From Deltaproteobacteria bacterium (GTDB lineage: Bacteria; Myxococcota_A; UBA9160; SMWR01), in the NCBI GenBank assembly GCA_019310965.1, contig JAFDDG010000042.1, forward strand, positions 1 to 34,552: 34,552 nucleotides of DNA, read 5' to 3'. The position numbers and the translations under genes are program-made. Shown here piece after piece: positions 8,737 to 17,672 of this stretch. Position 1 is the stretch's first letter; every line of letters begins with the position of its first letter. The notes beneath the pieces were generated by a model, which saw only the letters and a list, made by a program, of their open reading frames with translations, did not search any database and was not told the origin of the DNA.

Positions 8737-10209
8737 TCAAGTGATGGGCGAATGCGGGGGCCTTGCTTCGCGGTTCGTTCCGGCGGGCTCTTGCAGGCGA
8801 TGGCGCTGAAGCTTGCCGGCGGCGGTGCAGGGCAGCTCGTCGACGCTGTGAAAGCGCAGCGGCACCTTGAAGCCGGCGAGCCGCTCCCGGCAGAATGCGC
8901 GCAGTGCCTCTGCCGAGGGCGGTTCGGGCGTCGTGGCTACGATCCAGGCTACCGGGCGCTGGCCGAACTCGGCGTCGCGCACCGCGGAGACGCCGGCGGC
9001 TGCGATGTCTGGGTGCTCCGACAGCACGCTTTCGATCTCCGCGGGGTAGACGTTTTCGCCACCGGATACGATGAGATCTGCGCGCCGGTCGAAGACGCGC
9101 AGATCTCCCCGCTCGTCGAGGGCGCCGAGGTCGCCTGTGTGCAACCAGTCGCCGTCGAGTGCCGCCGCGCTGGCTTGGGGTGCGTTCCAGTAGCCCTGCA
9201 TGACATTCGCGCCGCGCACGAGGATCTCTCCGACGACGCCGGGCGCCGCCTCCTCGCCGTCGGCATCGACGATGCGCAGCGCGACGCCCGGGAGCGCGGG
9301 CAGCGCTGCGTCCGGCGCCGAGCCGGGCAGGCGGGTGGCGACCTGGGACGCCGCTTCGGTGAGCCCGTAGGTCGCCGCGATCGGCCAGCCGAGCTGCGCC
9401 GCGCGTTCGAGCAGCATCGACGAGGCGCCCGAGCCGCCGAGCAGGACGACCCGCAGCGTCTCGGGCGCGTGCCGTATTCCGCGCAGCGCCAGCAGCCGCG
9501 TCAGCATCGTCGGAACCAGGGAGACGTGTGTGATCCGCCCTGTGTCGAGCGCCTCGCTCACGGCCTCGGCATCGAACTCCGAGTGAAGGACCGCCTCGCA
9601 CCCCTGCGCTGCGCAGCGCAGCAGGATCGAAAGTCCACCGATGTGGTGGAGTGGCAGGCAAGCGAGCCAGCGATCGTCGGGTGCGGTGCCGAGATGTCCG
9701 GCCGAGGCGTCGACGCTGGCGCGCAGGTTCGCGTGGCAGAGCAGCGCGCCCTTGGCCTGCCCGGTCGTGCCCGAGGTGTAGAGCAGCAAGGCCGGGGTGC
9801 TCGTGTCGCCCTCGGGTCGCAGGACCTCCGCGCTCGCTGGCAGATCCGGCAGCGGGCGCACCGGCCGCCCGCGCGTGGCTCGGCGCACGCGCTCGGCGAG
9901 CTCGTCATCGCCGTGCAGCACCAGCTTGGCGCCGGCATGCTCGAGGCTGGCGCGCAGCTCCGCCTCCTTGTGTCTGCGGTTGAGCGGAAGCAGGATCGCA
10001 TCGCAGCGGTCGAGCGCGTGGAGCAGTGTTGCAAAACCGCCGCCGCCCGGCAGATGCGCCGCGACGACGTCGCCGCGGCGCACGCCGGCGTTGCGGAGCC
10101 AGCCGGCCAACGCGTCGGCTCGACCGGCGAGTTCGCGCGCCGTCCAGGCCTCGTCCTGCCAGCCGAGCGCCGGCCGATTGCTCGGCTCGAGCCACGGAGC
10201 GCGAGCCAT
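8737..10209 (-). CDS. menE: o-succinylbenzoate--CoA ligase (MenE)
   Basis: A 490-residue ANL-superfamily acyl-CoA ligase. It should activate o-succinylbenzoate with ATP and CoA to OSB-CoA, the substrate of MenB. Adenylation motifs appear in order: LLYTSGTTGQAKGA (P-loop), ATYGLTEAASQ, DWLHTGDLGALDERG, RRADLIVSGGENVYP, and TAAGKLQRHRL with the catalytic lysine near the end. On motifs alone it could be any medium-sized acyl-CoA ligase; the assignment to MenE rests on its place directly after menC. ATG 10209 shares one base with the menC stop (TGATG), which implies translational coupling. It is shorter than fatty acyl-CoA synthetases, as expected for MenE. Confidence 0.88.
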   Translation of the reverse strand: MARAPWLEPSNRPALGWQDEAWTARELAGRADALAGWLRNAGVRRGDVVAAHLPGGGGFATLLHALDRCDAILLPLNRRHKEAELRASLEHAGAKLVLHGDDELAERVRRATRGRPVRPLPDLPASAEVLRPEGDTSTPALLLYTSGTTGQAKGALLCHANLRASVDASAGHLGTAPDDRWLACLPLHHIGGLSILLRCAAQGCEAVLHSEFDAEAVSEALDTGRITHVSLVPTMLTRLLALRGIRHAPETLRVVLLGGSGASSMLLERAAQLGWPIAATYGLTEAASQVATRLPGSAPDAALPALPGVALRIVDADGEEAAPGVVGEILVRGANVMQGYWNAPQASAAALDGDWLHTGDLGALDERGDLRVFDRRADLIVSGGENVYPAEIESVLSEHPDIAAAGVSAVRDAEFGQRPVAWIVATTPEPPSAEALRAFCRERLAGFKVPLRFHSVDELPCTAAGKLQRHRLQEPAGTNREARPPHSPIT

Positions 10210-11336
10210 CACGTCCGCACTTCTCGGCTCGGCGCAGTCGCAAGCCGCGCGAGCGCCTGCGGTTCCGGAGTCACGCCGAGACCGCCGTCGGACGGTACGC
10301 ATAGCTCGCCGGCCGCGGGATCGGCGGTGTGGGCTAGGTCGTCGGCCAACAGCGCGCCGGTGGCGAGGCCCGCGGCGTATGCCGAGGCTGGGAGACTGGC
10401 AGCCACGTGCAGGGCCGCGCAGCGACCGATCGCGCCGTCGAGAAAGGTCGTCACCAGCACAGCGACGTCGGCCTCCCGGGCAGCGGCTGCGATGGCAGCG
10501 GTGGCGCCCGGGCCACCGATGGCGGCCGGCTTGAGCACCAGGACGTCGGCGGCGCCGGCGCGCAGCAGGCGGTGCGCGCCGGCGAGATCTCGAACGGCCT
10601 CGTCGGCGGCCAGCGGAAATGGCGCGAGCTCGCGCAGGCGGGCCATGGCATCCAGCGCATCGAAGGCCACGGGCTGCTCGAGTAGCTCGGGTTCGATCGC
10701 CGCCAGCGCGTCGATGTGTCGGGCGGCATCGCTTTCGCTCCACGCCCCATTCGCATCGAGACGCAGCGCCGCTCGGGGCGCCGCACGGCGTGCGGCCGCA
10801 ACGCGTTCCCGGTCGCGTTCGAAAGCCAGGCTTCCCACCTTCAGCTTCAGCGTGCGAAAGCCGGCCGCCAGGGCGCTCTGCGCCGCGCGCGCGACGTCGT
10901 CGGCCGTGTTGCCGGCGAGCAGCGTGCCGGTTTCGACGGCCGTGCGGGGTGTGCGGTCTCGTTCGGCTGCGAGATGCGCGGCCAACGTCGTGCCCGCTGC
11001 GCGCGCGCGGCAATCGCGCCAGGCCGTGTCGAGTGCGGCACGCGCGGCGGGGGCCGCCGCGAGGTCGCGCGCCGCCGCAGCCAGGGCCTCGTCCGGCTCG
11101 CCGATCTCGGCGCCCACGAGCCGGCGGCAGGCGGCAACCAGCGCGTTCGCAGCGGCGTCGGCGGATTCGAGGTCGAACCCCGGCAGCGGCAGCGCCTCCC
11201 CCCAGCCGCGCGCGCCATCCTGGGCCTCGATCTCGAGGAGAGCGCCCTCGCGTGCGAGCACCGGTCCGTGCGCCGTGGCGAGCGCTTCGTGAAGTGGGAG
11301 TCGCAGTGCAGTCACTCGTGCGGCTGTGAGCTTCAT
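10209..11336 (-). CDS. menC: o-succinylbenzoate synthase (MenC)
   Basis: A 375-residue enolase-superfamily protein that should dehydrate SHCHC to o-succinylbenzoate. The superfamily pattern is visible: TLKLKVGS (KxK, acid/base lysine), LRLDANGAW (first metal-binding Asp), LEQPV (Glu), AADEAV (Asp/Glu) and VLKPAAIGG (second catalytic lysine). Dipeptide epimerases and muconate cycloisomerases share these motifs, but the neighbours menA and menE make MenC by far the best call. ATG 11336 overlaps the menA stop by 4 bases (ATGA). The protein is very rich in alanine, in line with the high GC of the window. Confidence 0.9.
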   Translation of the reverse strand: MKLTAARVTALRLPLHEALATAHGPVLAREGALLEIEAQDGARGWGEALPLPGFDLESADAAANALVAACRRLVGAEIGEPDEALAAAARDLAAAPAARAALDTAWRDCRARAAGTTLAAHLAAERDRTPRTAVETGTLLAGNTADDVARAAQSALAAGFRTLKLKVGSLAFERDRERVAAARRAAPRAALRLDANGAWSESDAARHIDALAAIEPELLEQPVAFDALDAMARLRELAPFPLAADEAVRDLAGAHRLLRAGAADVLVLKPAAIGGPGATAAIAAAAREADVAVLVTTFLDGAIGRCAALHVAASLPASAYAAGLATGALLADDLAHTADPAAGELCVPSDGGLGVTPEPQALARLATAPSREVRT

Positions 11337-12232
11337 GCCGCCCAACCGAGCGCCAGGCTGAGCGCGAAGACGAGTTCGAGTCGAGCGCTCTCGGCGAGCA
11401 GTGGGTTGAGTGCGGCGCCTTCGCTCGTGCGCATGCGGTGCAGGAAGCGCAGCGCCAGTGGCGACGTGATCAGGGGCAGCAGCGCGCCGAGCGGGCCGAG
11501 CCCGGACCACCAGAGCAACACGCAGCCGGCGTAGGCGATGGCGATCAAGGCGGCGATTTCGGTGCGCACGGCGCTCTCACCCAGACGCACCGCCAGCGTG
11601 CGTTTGCCGGCGAGCGCATCGGTGGCTGCGTCGCGCAGGTTGTTCACGGCGAGCGGCACGCTGGCGAGTGCCCCGATCAGTGTGGAAACCGCCAGCACGT
11701 GGGGAGGCAGCGTCAGTGCCTGCACCCAGTAGGTGCCGCAGACGGCCACGAGACCGAAAAAGACGAAGACGGCAAGATCGCCGAGGCCGTGGTAGCCGAG
11801 GGGAAACGGGCCACCGGTATAGGCGAGACCGGTGGCTACCGAGAGGAGGCCGATGGCGACGATCGGCCAGCCGCCCACCCACACCAGATACAGCCCCGGC
11901 AGGAAGGCCGCGCCGAAGATCAGAAACGTCGCGCGGCGCATGGCCGCCGGGGTCACCCATCCGAGCTGGGTGGCGCGGGGCGGGCCCGTGCGGGCTGCGG
12001 TGTCGGCTCCCTTTTCGAAATCGAAGACGTCGTTCGCGAAGTTTGCGCCGATCTGGAGCAGCAGCGCGCCGAGAGCCGCCGCCAGCGCCGCGAGCCAGGC
12101 GTGTGCGTCGTCGGTCCAGGCGAGCGCCGTGCCCACCACCACCGGCGCCAGCGCGATGGGCAGGGTGCGCAGGCGCGCCGCCGAGAGCCAGACGGCAACT
12201 GCGCCCGGGGGCGCCGGGCTCGGTGCACTCAT
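11333..12232 (-). CDS. menA: 1,4-dihydroxy-2-naphthoate polyprenyltransferase (MenA)
   Basis: A 299-residue integral membrane UbiA-family prenyltransferase that attaches the isoprenoid side chain to DHNA, giving demethylmenaquinone. The first aspartate-rich motif is NFANDVFDFEKGAD and the second NNLRDAATDALAGKRTLA; both bind magnesium-diphosphate. About eight or nine hydrophobic helices follow the N-terminal 'RLRTLPIALAPVVVG', which is typical of MenA rather than UbiA or COX10. Start ATG 12232 overlaps the menH stop and the gene's own stop overlaps the menC start, both as ATGA. Length is normal for the family. Confidence 0.92.
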   Translation of the reverse strand: MSAPSPAPPGAVAVWLSAARLRTLPIALAPVVVGTALAWTDDAHAWLAALAAALGALLLQIGANFANDVFDFEKGADTAARTGPPRATQLGWVTPAAMRRATFLIFGAAFLPGLYLVWVGGWPIVAIGLLSVATGLAYTGGPFPLGYHGLGDLAVFVFFGLVAVCGTYWVQALTLPPHVLAVSTLIGALASVPLAVNNLRDAATDALAGKRTLAVRLGESAVRTEIAALIAIAYAGCVLLWWSGLGPLGALLPLITSPLALRFLHRMRTSEGAALNPLLAESARLELVFALSLALGWAA

Positions 12233-13062
12233 GCTGATGCACGCACGCGGACTGCGGCGTCGCACTCGGCGAGCCAGGCGTCGGCCAGCTCGAGGAAGGC
12301 GTGTGGTGCCTCCAAGTGGCAAGCGTGGCCGGCGTTCGCAACGGCCACGGCGCGCCCGCGCGGCAGCGCCGCCGCGAGCCCGTGCGCGATCTCGGCGAAC
12401 TTCGTGTCCTGCTCGCCATGCACCAGCGCCACCGGCGTCAGCAGCTGCGCGAGCAGTGGGTGGAGCGGCGGCTGCGCGCCGCTGCCCATGCCACGCAACG
12501 AGTTCGCCAGTCCGTGGGGGCGATTGCGCAGCCGCTGCGCGCGCGCGGCTGCCAGCGCCTCGGCGCCGAGGCGCCGCTGAGACTCGAACAGGGGAAGTGC
12601 CATCCACGCGTCGACGAAGCGTTCGAGGCCTTCGCTCTCGATGCGCTGGGCGAGGGCCTCGTCGTCGCGCACCCGGGCCTCGCGCGCCTTCGGGTCCGCG
12701 AGTCCCGCCGAGGCTCCCACGAGGAGTGCGGAGCGCACGCGCTCCGGCCGCCAGGCTGCCAGCGCCAATGCTGCGCGGCCGCCCATCGAGTAGCCGATCA
12801 CGTGCGCGCGCTCGATGGCACGCGCGTCGAGTGCGGCGGAAATCTGAGCCACGCAGCGTTCCATCGAGTAGGCCGCCGGCTCTCTTGGCGCCGCGCTCTC
12901 GCCGTGCCCCAGGAGATCGAGCCGCAGCACCCGGTGCCGGCCGCTCAGGCCGGCGGCGACCCCGGCCATGCTCTCGCTGCTGCCGGTGAAGCCGTGAAGC
13001 ACCAGCAGTGGCGAGCCGCGGCCTTCCTCGACTCCGTGGAGCGCCAGCTCCGGCGCGCTCAT
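12229..13062 (-). CDS. menH: 2-succinyl-6-hydroxy-2,4-cyclohexadiene-1-carboxylate synthase (MenH)
   Basis: A 277-residue alpha/beta hydrolase that should eliminate pyruvate from SEPHCHC, the MenD product. Visible features are LLVLHGFTGSSESM (oxyanion region), VIGYSMGGRAAL (nucleophile serine in GxSxG), LVHGEQDTKF (acid Asp) and NAGHACHLEAP (catalytic His). The 'HGFTGS' and 'GYSMGGR' variants are those of MenH and not of general esterases. It sits between menD and menA with ATGA overlaps on both sides (13062-13059 and 12232-12229), so translation is probably coupled. Confidence 0.9.
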   Translation of the reverse strand: MSAPELALHGVEEGRGSPLLVLHGFTGSSESMAGVAAGLSGRHRVLRLDLLGHGESAAPREPAAYSMERCVAQISAALDARAIERAHVIGYSMGGRAALALAAWRPERVRSALLVGASAGLADPKAREARVRDDEALAQRIESEGLERFVDAWMALPLFESQRRLGAEALAAARAQRLRNRPHGLANSLRGMGSGAQPPLHPLLAQLLTPVALVHGEQDTKFAEIAHGLAAALPRGRAVAVANAGHACHLEAPHAFLELADAWLAECDAAVRVRASA

Positions 13063-14852
13063 CGGGGTGCGGCTTCCGCGGCCACGGCTCCGGCGATGGC
13101 GGAGGCGATCTCGCGTCGGCGGGCGAGGGCGTGAGCCGGATCGATGGGAACCCGCAGCACGCTCACCCCGGCTTCGGCCAGGGCCTGCTTGAGCTCGGTG
13201 CGAAAGTGCTCCCAGGAGGTGATGTCGATCGCGCGCGCCGCGTACGCCCCTGCGATTGCGCAGATATCCGCGCCGTGACGCGTGCGGAAGTGCTTTTCGT
13301 AGCCCACGGCTTCGGCATGCGCCGCGACGGGCAACATCGAGAAGATCGCGCCGCCGTCGTCGTCGAGTACCACGATGGTGGCGGACAGCTCGTTGCGCCG
13401 CGCCGCGAGCAGTGCGCCCGCGTCGTGCAGAAAGGCGAGGTCTCCGGTCAGCAGCACGGTCGGGCGCGTGGCGTCGGCCGCCGCCGCGCCGAGTGCGCTC
13501 GAGAGCATGCCGTCGATGCCGTTCGCACCGCGATTGCACAGCACTCGCAGCGGCGGCGTGCCCGGCGGCAGGAACGCGTCGAGGTCTCGCACCGCCAAGC
13601 TGTTCGACACGTAGAGCGTGGCGCCGGCGGGCAGCTGCGCTCCGAGCTCCCGCACGACGCCGGGGCCGTGCAGCGTGGCATCGCTCGTCAGCTCGGCCTC
13701 CACGACGCCGAGGGCGCGGTGCTCCGCTGCGAGCGCCGCTTCGAGCCAGCGGCTGCTGCGCGGTGCGCCGAGGTGCACGCGCAGCGCGTCGCACAGCGCT
13801 CCAGGGGCGAAGGGGAGTACCTCGGAGGCGAGGTGGCTGGCGTCGTGCCAGACGCCAGCGGGATCGACGTGGAGCACGTGCTGCGGGCGGGTGCCTTCGA
13901 GCCAGAGGCGAAATGCCTTGCTGGTGGGTGTGGCGCCGAAGCGCAGCACGCAGTCGGCACGCAGGTTTTCGGCGAAGGCCTCGGCGCGCAGCAGCGCGTC
14001 GAATTGCGACACGAGCGGTGCGCACGCGGCCGCGGCGCCGCAGCGCAGCTGCGACGTGGCCTCGGCGAAGAGCGGCCAGCCGAGCGTGTGCGCCAGCTCG
14101 GCGATTGCACGGGCCTCGTCTTCGCGCACGTCGCTCGGCCCGCACACCACCACCCCGCGCTCGATGCCACGCAGCTGTTCCGCCAGGGCCCGCGCGACTT
14201 CGTTGCTCGGCGCCCGCGTCGTCTCGGCGACCCGGGTGTAGGCGCGGTCGCCGCGGCCGGCCCGCGCGAGCGCTCCCGCGTCCCCGAGGTCGCCGGCCAC
14301 CGGCGCCGGGGCCAGCGGCTCGCGGAAGGGCAGGTTCAGGTGGACGGGGCCGGGCGCCACACCGGCGGATACGGCCGCTGCCCGGCAGGCGAGTGCGCGG
14401 GCTTGGCGCAGCGCGGCGTCGCCGGGCTCGGGGACGGGCGCCTCGGCGAACCAACGCACCGCAGAGCCGTACAGCGCGTGCTGGTCGATGGTCTGGCCGG
14501 CGCCCCAATCGCGGAGCTCCGGCGGCCGGTCGGCCGTCAGCACGAGCAATGGCACGCCGGCGTGGTGTGCCTCGACGACCGCGGGATGGAAGTTGACCGC
14601 CGCCGTGCCCGAGGTGCAGACGAGGGCGACCGGCGCGCGGCTGGCCTTCGCCAGGCCGAGGGCGAAGAAGCCCGCGGAGCGCTCGTCGATGTGCGACCAG
14701 CAGCGCAGGCCGGGTTCGCGGTGCGCGGCCGCGGTGAGCGGCGTCGAGCGAGAGCCGGGGCAGATGCACGCGTGGGCGACGCCGCTGCGCACGAGCTCTG
14801 CGAAGAATGCTCGCGTGAAGGCGTGATTGCGATTCGGGGCGTCGCCCGGCAC
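13059..14852 (-). CDS. menD: SEPHCHC synthase (MenD)
   Basis: A 597-residue thiamine diphosphate enzyme that joins 2-oxoglutarate (after decarboxylation) to isochorismate, the first committed menaquinone step. CICPGSRSTPLT and HIDERSAGFFALG (Glu57 as ThDP-activating glutamate) mark the N-terminal domain. TSGTAAVNFHPAVVEA and LTADRPPELRDWGAGQTIDQ are hallmark MenD segments. The C-terminal cofactor region has NRGANGIDGMLSSALG, LTGDLAFLHD and DDDGGAIFSMLP. The start is GTG 14852, two bases after the menF stop, without a clear ribosome site, so reinitiation is likely. Length is slightly above the usual 550-580. Confidence 0.95.
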   Translation of the reverse strand: MPGDAPNRNHAFTRAFFAELVRSGVAHACICPGSRSTPLTAAAHREPGLRCWSHIDERSAGFFALGLAKASRAPVALVCTSGTAAVNFHPAVVEAHHAGVPLLVLTADRPPELRDWGAGQTIDQHALYGSAVRWFAEAPVPEPGDAALRQARALACRAAAVSAGVAPGPVHLNLPFREPLAPAPVAGDLGDAGALARAGRGDRAYTRVAETTRAPSNEVARALAEQLRGIERGVVVCGPSDVREDEARAIAELAHTLGWPLFAEATSQLRCGAAAACAPLVSQFDALLRAEAFAENLRADCVLRFGATPTSKAFRLWLEGTRPQHVLHVDPAGVWHDASHLASEVLPFAPGALCDALRVHLGAPRSSRWLEAALAAEHRALGVVEAELTSDATLHGPGVVRELGAQLPAGATLYVSNSLAVRDLDAFLPPGTPPLRVLCNRGANGIDGMLSSALGAAAADATRPTVLLTGDLAFLHDAGALLAARRNELSATIVVLDDDGGAIFSMLPVAAHAEAVGYEKHFRTRHGADICAIAGAYAARAIDITSWEHFRTELKQALAEAGVSVLRVPIDPAHALARRREIASAIAGAVAAEAAPR

Positions 14853-14854
14853 GG

Positions 14855-16237
14855 CTAGAGTTCGACCAGTGCGTGCAGCAGCGTGCGGAGCTTGAGGCGC
14901 GTCTCGCGCAGCTCCGCCTCGGGCTCGGAGCCGGCCACCAGGCCCGCGCCGGCCAGCAGGTGTGCCGTGTCTCCGCGCAGCAGCGCCGAGCGCAACGCGA
15001 CGCAGAGCTCGCCGCCGCCGCGCGCATCGACGTAGCCGACCAGGCCCGCGTACCAGCCGCGATCGCAGCGTTCGTGGGCGTCGAGCCAGGCGAGGGCCGC
15101 CGCGTACGGTGAGCCGCCCACGGCCGGCGTCGGATGCAGGCGCCCGGCCAGCTCGAGTAGCGTCGTCTCGTGGCGCAGCGTGCCGCAGAGCGGCGTCTCC
15201 AGGTGCTGCACGTTCTCCAGACGCAGCACCTGCGGTGCCTCCGGTGCGCTGAACTCATCGCAGCACTCCTCGAACGCTGCGCGCAGCGCGCGCACGACCA
15301 CGGCGTGCTCGCTCTGCTCCTTCTTGCTCTCCTGAAGTGCGCGGGCCAGCTCGGCATCCTCCTGCGGGTCGCGGCCGCGCGGCGCGGAGCCCGCCACGGC
15401 GGAGGTCTGTGCCGCTGTGCCGCAGACGCGCAGCAGCCGCTCCGGTGTGGCGCCAATGAATGTGGCGTCGCCGCGGCCAACGGCGAATACAGCACAGGCC
15501 GGATGGGCTTGGCGCAGGTTCTGGAGGCTGCGCACGACATCGAATCCGCCCGCTGTGTCGATGCGCACCGAGCGCGCCAGTACCAGCTTCTCGAGCTCGC
15601 CGGCTGCGATGTCGCGCAGCGCGCGCTCCGCCGCTTTGCAGAAGTCGGAGCCCGGCCGGTCGGCCGCCAGCTCGAAACGGGTTGCCTCGTGCGCCGCGTG
15701 GGCGCGGGTCGGACGGTCCCGCAGCAGCGTCTCCCAGTGCGCGAGGAGCGTCGCGCAGCGGGCCGCGACTTGCGCAGCCGATTCGCCGGGCTGCACCGAT
15801 GCGAAGGTTTGCACGCTGCGCTCCGCGTCGCATTCGAACCAGAGAAGCTCGGGCAAGACCAGGCGCGCGGCGGGATAGCCCTGCCAGGTAGTGCTGGGCC
15901 GAGGCTGTGCGGCGAACGCGAAGCCGCCCGTCAGCAGTGGGGCGTCGGGCCGCGCGCCGTGGACTCGCCGCAGCAACGCTCGCCGCCGCGCGTCCGCTCG
16001 TGCGAAGCGCTCCGGGCCGTCGGCCTCGATCGCCTCGCGACAGCCCAAGCCGAGCACGCGCAGACCTTCGTTCGGTCGTTCCAGGTAGAAGCGGTCCTCG
16101 ATCTGCAGTGCAGCAAATGCGAGCGGGTCGTCGATGCCGACCGCGACGTCGACGGCCACGAAGTGGGGCTCGCCATCCGCGGCGGCGCCGGCCAGGGCCG
16201 CGGCGATGCGCGCCTCGAGCTCGTCGGCCCGCCTCAT
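14855..16237 (-). CDS. menF: Isochorismate synthase (MenF)
   Basis: A 460-residue chorismate-binding enzyme that converts chorismate to isochorismate with magnesium. The conserved C-terminal half shows ELEKLVLARSVRI (base lysine region), FIGATPERLL, AGSAPRGRDPQED, QESKKEQSEHAVVV, LHPTPAVGGSP and GWYAGLVGYVDARGGGE. Anthranilate and salicylate synthases share parts of this, but the length and immediate downstream menD support MenF/EntC-type isochorismate synthase. ATG 16237 is preferred because it overlaps the menG stop as ATGA; a longer frame upstream lies inside menG and lacks family similarity. The N-terminal 130 residues are poorly conserved, which is normal for the family. Confidence 0.93.
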   Translation of the reverse strand: MRRADELEARIAAALAGAAADGEPHFVAVDVAVGIDDPLAFAALQIEDRFYLERPNEGLRVLGLGCREAIEADGPERFARADARRRALLRRVHGARPDAPLLTGGFAFAAQPRPSTTWQGYPAARLVLPELLWFECDAERSVQTFASVQPGESAAQVAARCATLLAHWETLLRDRPTRAHAAHEATRFELAADRPGSDFCKAAERALRDIAAGELEKLVLARSVRIDTAGGFDVVRSLQNLRQAHPACAVFAVGRGDATFIGATPERLLRVCGTAAQTSAVAGSAPRGRDPQEDAELARALQESKKEQSEHAVVVRALRAAFEECCDEFSAPEAPQVLRLENVQHLETPLCGTLRHETTLLELAGRLHPTPAVGGSPYAAALAWLDAHERCDRGWYAGLVGYVDARGGGELCVALRSALLRGDTAHLLAGAGLVAGSEPEAELRETRLKLRTLLHALVEL

Positions 16238-16935
16238 GCCGGCAGCTCGCCGGTCAGCAGCTGCGCCGAGCCGAACAGCATGCGCCGGTGCTGCACGTTG
16301 GCGAAGCCCGCCTTCGAGAGCGTTTCGCACAGCTCGGGAGCGGGAGGCAGGTAGACCGTCGATTGGGGCAGATACGCGTAGGCCTGGCGGTCCGACAGCA
16401 GACCGCCCACGAGGGGAACGACACGGTCGAAGTAGAATGAAAATCCGGCCCGCAGCAACGGCTGGGTGGGCCGATCCACGTCCAGCAGCGCCACCCGGCC
16501 GCCGGGCGCCAGCACCCGAGCCAGCTCCTCGAAGACCGGCGCGAGCGCCACGAAATTGCGCAGGGCGAAGCCGCACACCGCTGCGCTGACGGCTCCTCTG
16601 CGTAGGGGCAGTCGCGTTCCGTCGCCCTGCACGAAGACCGCCGGCACACCCCGTTTCTGCGCGCCGTGCAGCATCTCGCCGGCGAAGTCGAGTCCGATCA
16701 CCCGGGCCCCGCGGCGGGCGCAGAGCTCCGCCAGATCGCCGGTGCCGCAGGCGAGGTCGAGCACGATGTCGCCGTCACCGACGCCGATGGCGTCGATGCT
16801 GGCGCGCCGCCAGCGCTGGTCGAGGCCCGCCGTCATCAGCCGGTTCATGAGGTCGTAGCGCGGCGCGATGCGGTCGAACATCGCGCGCACCGACGCGTAC
16901 TTCTCGGCCTTCGAAGGGAGTGCGTCTAGCGCCAC
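16234..16935 (-). CDS. menG: Demethylmenaquinone methyltransferase (MenG/UbiE)
   Basis: A 233-residue class I SAM-dependent methyltransferase catalysing the last step, demethylmenaquinone to menaquinone. The N-terminus has FDRIAPRYDLMNRLMTAGLDQRWRR, a UbiE/MenG signature. SAM motif I is VLDLACGTGDLAEL, and VCGFALRNF and LARVLAPGGRVALLDVDRP follow. Length matches UbiE (about 230-250). GTG 16935 lies 10 bases inside the end of the merR-like gene, so the two overlap and are probably co-transcribed. In this operon the substrate is most likely demethylmenaquinone; a dual role with ubiquinone cannot be excluded. Confidence 0.93.
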   Translation of the reverse strand: MALDALPSKAEKYASVRAMFDRIAPRYDLMNRLMTAGLDQRWRRASIDAIGVGDGDIVLDLACGTGDLAELCARRGARVIGLDFAGEMLHGAQKRGVPAVFVQGDGTRLPLRRGAVSAAVCGFALRNFVALAPVFEELARVLAPGGRVALLDVDRPTQPLLRAGFSFYFDRVVPLVGGLLSDRQAYAYLPQSTVYLPPAPELCETLSKAGFANVQHRRMLFGSAQLLTGELPA

Positions 16936-17666
16936 CCGACCTCCACTTCCAGGCGGGCGTTCTCCGTCGCCTCCAGTGCCGCGCGCAGGGCGTGGTGCTC
17001 ATCCTTGCCGCGCAGACGATTCAGCGCGCGGTTCACGAGCGTGCGCTGGAAGTGCAGGGCGACCAGGCGCGTCACCTTGGGCAACAGGGCCTGGAAGATC
17101 TCGGTGACGTCCGCGTCGTCCGTGCGGTTGCGCACGTGCTCGTCGAAGAGCTCGATGCTCGCGTCGCAGAGCTCCTGCACGTGTTGGGCGTGGTCGACGG
17201 CGTGGGCCAGCAGCGTTTGGAGCGGGAAGCCCGATTCGAGCAACACCATGGCGGCACGCGTCATCTCGAGTTCGGACTCGCCGAAGCGGTCCTCACCGTC
17301 GACGAAGACGGGCTCGATCAGCCCAGCGGACTCGACGGCGCGCAGCATCGCCTCCGGCACGCCGGATTCGCTGGCCAGCTCCGCCCGTGTGAGCGTGCGC
17401 TCGCCGACCTTCTCCCGGGCCAGGGCCGTCAGCAGCTCGTGATCGTCACGCGCCTCCCGGTTCACGATGCGCGCGATCTGCGCCAGGGAGAACCCCTCCC
17501 GCTGCAGCTCGCGCACCCGCTGGAGGCGCTCGAGGTGCGGGGTGCCGTATACCGCCACTCGTCCGCGACGCTCCGGAGGCGGCACCAGCCCGCGGGCCTG
17601 GTAGAAGCGCAGCGTGTCGACCCGGATGCCCACGGCCTGGGCGAGCTCTTCGACCCGATATTCCAT
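16926..17666 (-). CDS. MerR family transcriptional regulator heading the men operon
   Basis: A 246-residue protein whose first 70 residues are a clear MerR winged helix: YRVEELAQAVGIRVDTLRFYQARGLVPP, then VAVYGTPHLERLQRVRELQREGFSLAQIARIV. Residues about 93-150 look like a second, degenerate MerR-type unit (LTRAELASESGVPEAMLRAVESAG, then FGESELEMTRAAMVLLESGFPL). The C-terminal third is helical and has no metal-binding cysteine cluster, so a metal or SoxR-type sensor is unlikely. It overlaps menG by 10 bases and seems to be the first gene of the men operon. A dyad in the promoter-like region just upstream suggests it controls its own transcription and that of the operon. The ligand is unknown. 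Confidence 0.85.
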   Translation of the reverse strand: MEYRVEELAQAVGIRVDTLRFYQARGLVPPPERRGRVAVYGTPHLERLQRVRELQREGFSLAQIARIVNREARDDHELLTALAREKVGERTLTRAELASESGVPEAMLRAVESAGLIEPVFVDGEDRFGESELEMTRAAMVLLESGFPLQTLLAHAVDHAQHVQELCDASIELFDEHVRNRTDDADVTEIFQALLPKVTRLVALHFQRTLVNRALNRLRGKDEHHALRAALEATENARLEVEVGWR

Positions 17667-17672
17667 CTCATG

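Noticed and set aside
8752..11292. 846-codon plus-strand frame opposite menE and menC
   Set aside because: No domain is recognisable, and both genes on the other strand have full family motifs; a GC-driven shadow.
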